From Sphingopyxis sp. YF1 (GTDB lineage: Bacteria > Pseudomonadota > Alphaproteobacteria > Sphingomonadales > Sphingomonadaceae), in NCBI RefSeq assembly GCF_022701295.1, contig NZ_CP033204.1, positions 1 to 64,000 on the forward strand: a stretch of DNA of 64,000 nucleotides. Direction: 5' to 3'. The notes beneath the pieces were generated by a model. That model saw only the letters and a program-made list of their open reading frames with translations, was not told where the DNA came from and made no database searches. Below are positions 63,432 through 64,000 of this stretch, one piece after another (the first letter of the stretch is position 1; each line of letters starts with the position of its first letter). The translations under genes and the position numbers were made by a program.

Positions 63432-64000
63432 TCAGCCCTCCGGCGTCCATGCGACGAAGGTCTGGCGCTGTTCCCCCAGTTTCTCGATACCCAGTTCGAC
63501 GACGTCGCCATGCTTCAGATACCAGGGCTCGGGCTTCTGCCCCAGGCCGACGCCCGGCGGCGTCCCGGTCGTGATGATGTCGCCGGGCAGCAGCGTCATG
63601 AACTGCGAGACATAGGCAATGATCGCGGCGACCGGAAAGATCATCGTCCGGCTGTTGCCGTCCTGCATCTGCTTGCCGTTGACCGAAAGCCACATCGACA
63701 GATTCTGCGGGTCGCCGACCTCGTCGGGGGTGACCAGCCAGGGCCCGACCGGCCCGAAGGTCGGGAAACCCTTGCCCTTGTCCCACGTCATGCCGCGTTC
63801 CTGCTGCCAGTGGCGTTCGGACACGTCGTTGACGACGCAATAGCCCGCCACATGCGCGAGCGCATCGGCCTCCGAAACACAGGACGCCCGCGTGCCGATC
63901 ACGACGCCGAGTTCGACTTCCCAGTCGGTCTTCTGCGAATCCCTGGGGATGGTGACGGGATCGTTCGGTCCCTGGATGCAGCTCACCCACTTGTTGAACA
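63432..64000 (-). CDS. Fumarylacetoacetate hydrolase family protein (partial)
   Basis: Runs off the right edge; 189 C-terminal codons visible. Motifs are SCIQGPNDPV, KTDWEVELGVVIG (with the Asp/Glu metal ligands), GDIITTGTPPGVG and PEPWYLKHGDVVE. FAH-fold enzymes cleave C-C bonds; in this context it resembles 2,4-diketo-3-deoxy-fuconate hydrolase, the last step of non-phosphorylative L-fucose breakdown. The 5' end and promoter lie outside the window. Confidence 0.9.
   Translation of the reverse strand, partial: FNKWVSCIQGPNDPVTIPRDSQKTDWEVELGVVIGTRASCVSEADALAHVAGYCVVNDVSERHWQQERGMTWDKGKGFPTFGPVGPWLVTPDEVGDPQNLSMWLSVNGKQMQDGNSRTMIFPVAAIIAYVSQFMTLLPGDIITTGTPPGVGLGQKPEPWYLKHGDVVELGIEKLGEQRQTFVAWTPEG

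Overview
This is a high-G+C bacterial chromosome segment that opens exactly at dnaA. Gene content and order point to an alphaproteobacterium of the order Sphingomonadales, with a Sphingopyxis-like genome as my best guess. Clues are secB divergent from a Tim44-like gene, MurJ-TrpS, an M23 peptidase overlapping a bactofilin gene, many VOC/GST detoxification genes and the G+C-rich inverted repeats typical of this group. The genus is an inference; no rRNA or marker search was possible.

Layout. 1-15.9 kb is mostly housekeeping: dnaA followed by a cluster of degenerate DnaA-box-like 9-mers; a DUF4136 lipoprotein; the secB-murJ-trpS run; Tim44-like, mltA and Smr genes; dapE; cupin and LysE genes; then the conserved rpmH-rnpA-yidD-yidC-engB run (rpmH only 44 codons). 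16.8-25.1 kb is a long minus-strand series headed by a TetR regulator with a near-perfect palindromic operator next to its start codon. It encodes VOC/glyoxalase proteins, glutathione S-transferases, DUF899, DUF1428, GFA-like and hydrolase proteins, several sharing an almost identical ribosome-binding leader. 25.2-42.6 kb holds comM, a membrane diguanylate cyclase, the M23/bactofilin pair, an ICMT-like membrane protein, an Lrp regulator, OsmC, two 2H-phosphoesterases, arylamine N-acetyltransferase and several secreted proteins of unknown function.

42.5-47.0 kb is the accessory region. A terminase-small-subunit-like HTH gene lies between an intact 2H-phosphoesterase gene and a broken copy of that gene's 5' end. 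Beyond it is a visibly A+T-rich island with a DUF4062 protein (candidate defence gene), a direct repeat that looks like mobile-element debris, and a mosaic TPR protein. 47.0-49.1 kb is thiC with a TPP riboswitch. 49.25-52.3 kb is a trimeric autotransporter with head-stalk-head-anchor order and a heptad-periodic stalk.

52.5-64 kb contains two copies of a ~150 bp inverted-repeat element, a cytochrome P450, an M3 peptidase, a tandem winged-helix regulator, and a sugar-acid catabolic cluster (enolase-superfamily dehydratase, IclR regulator, aldo/keto reductase, lactonase, FAH hydrolase) that resembles non-phosphorylative L-fucose-type degradation. The FAH gene runs off the right edge. Two 14-bp palindromes before the dehydratase gene are the probable operators of the cluster's IclR regulator.
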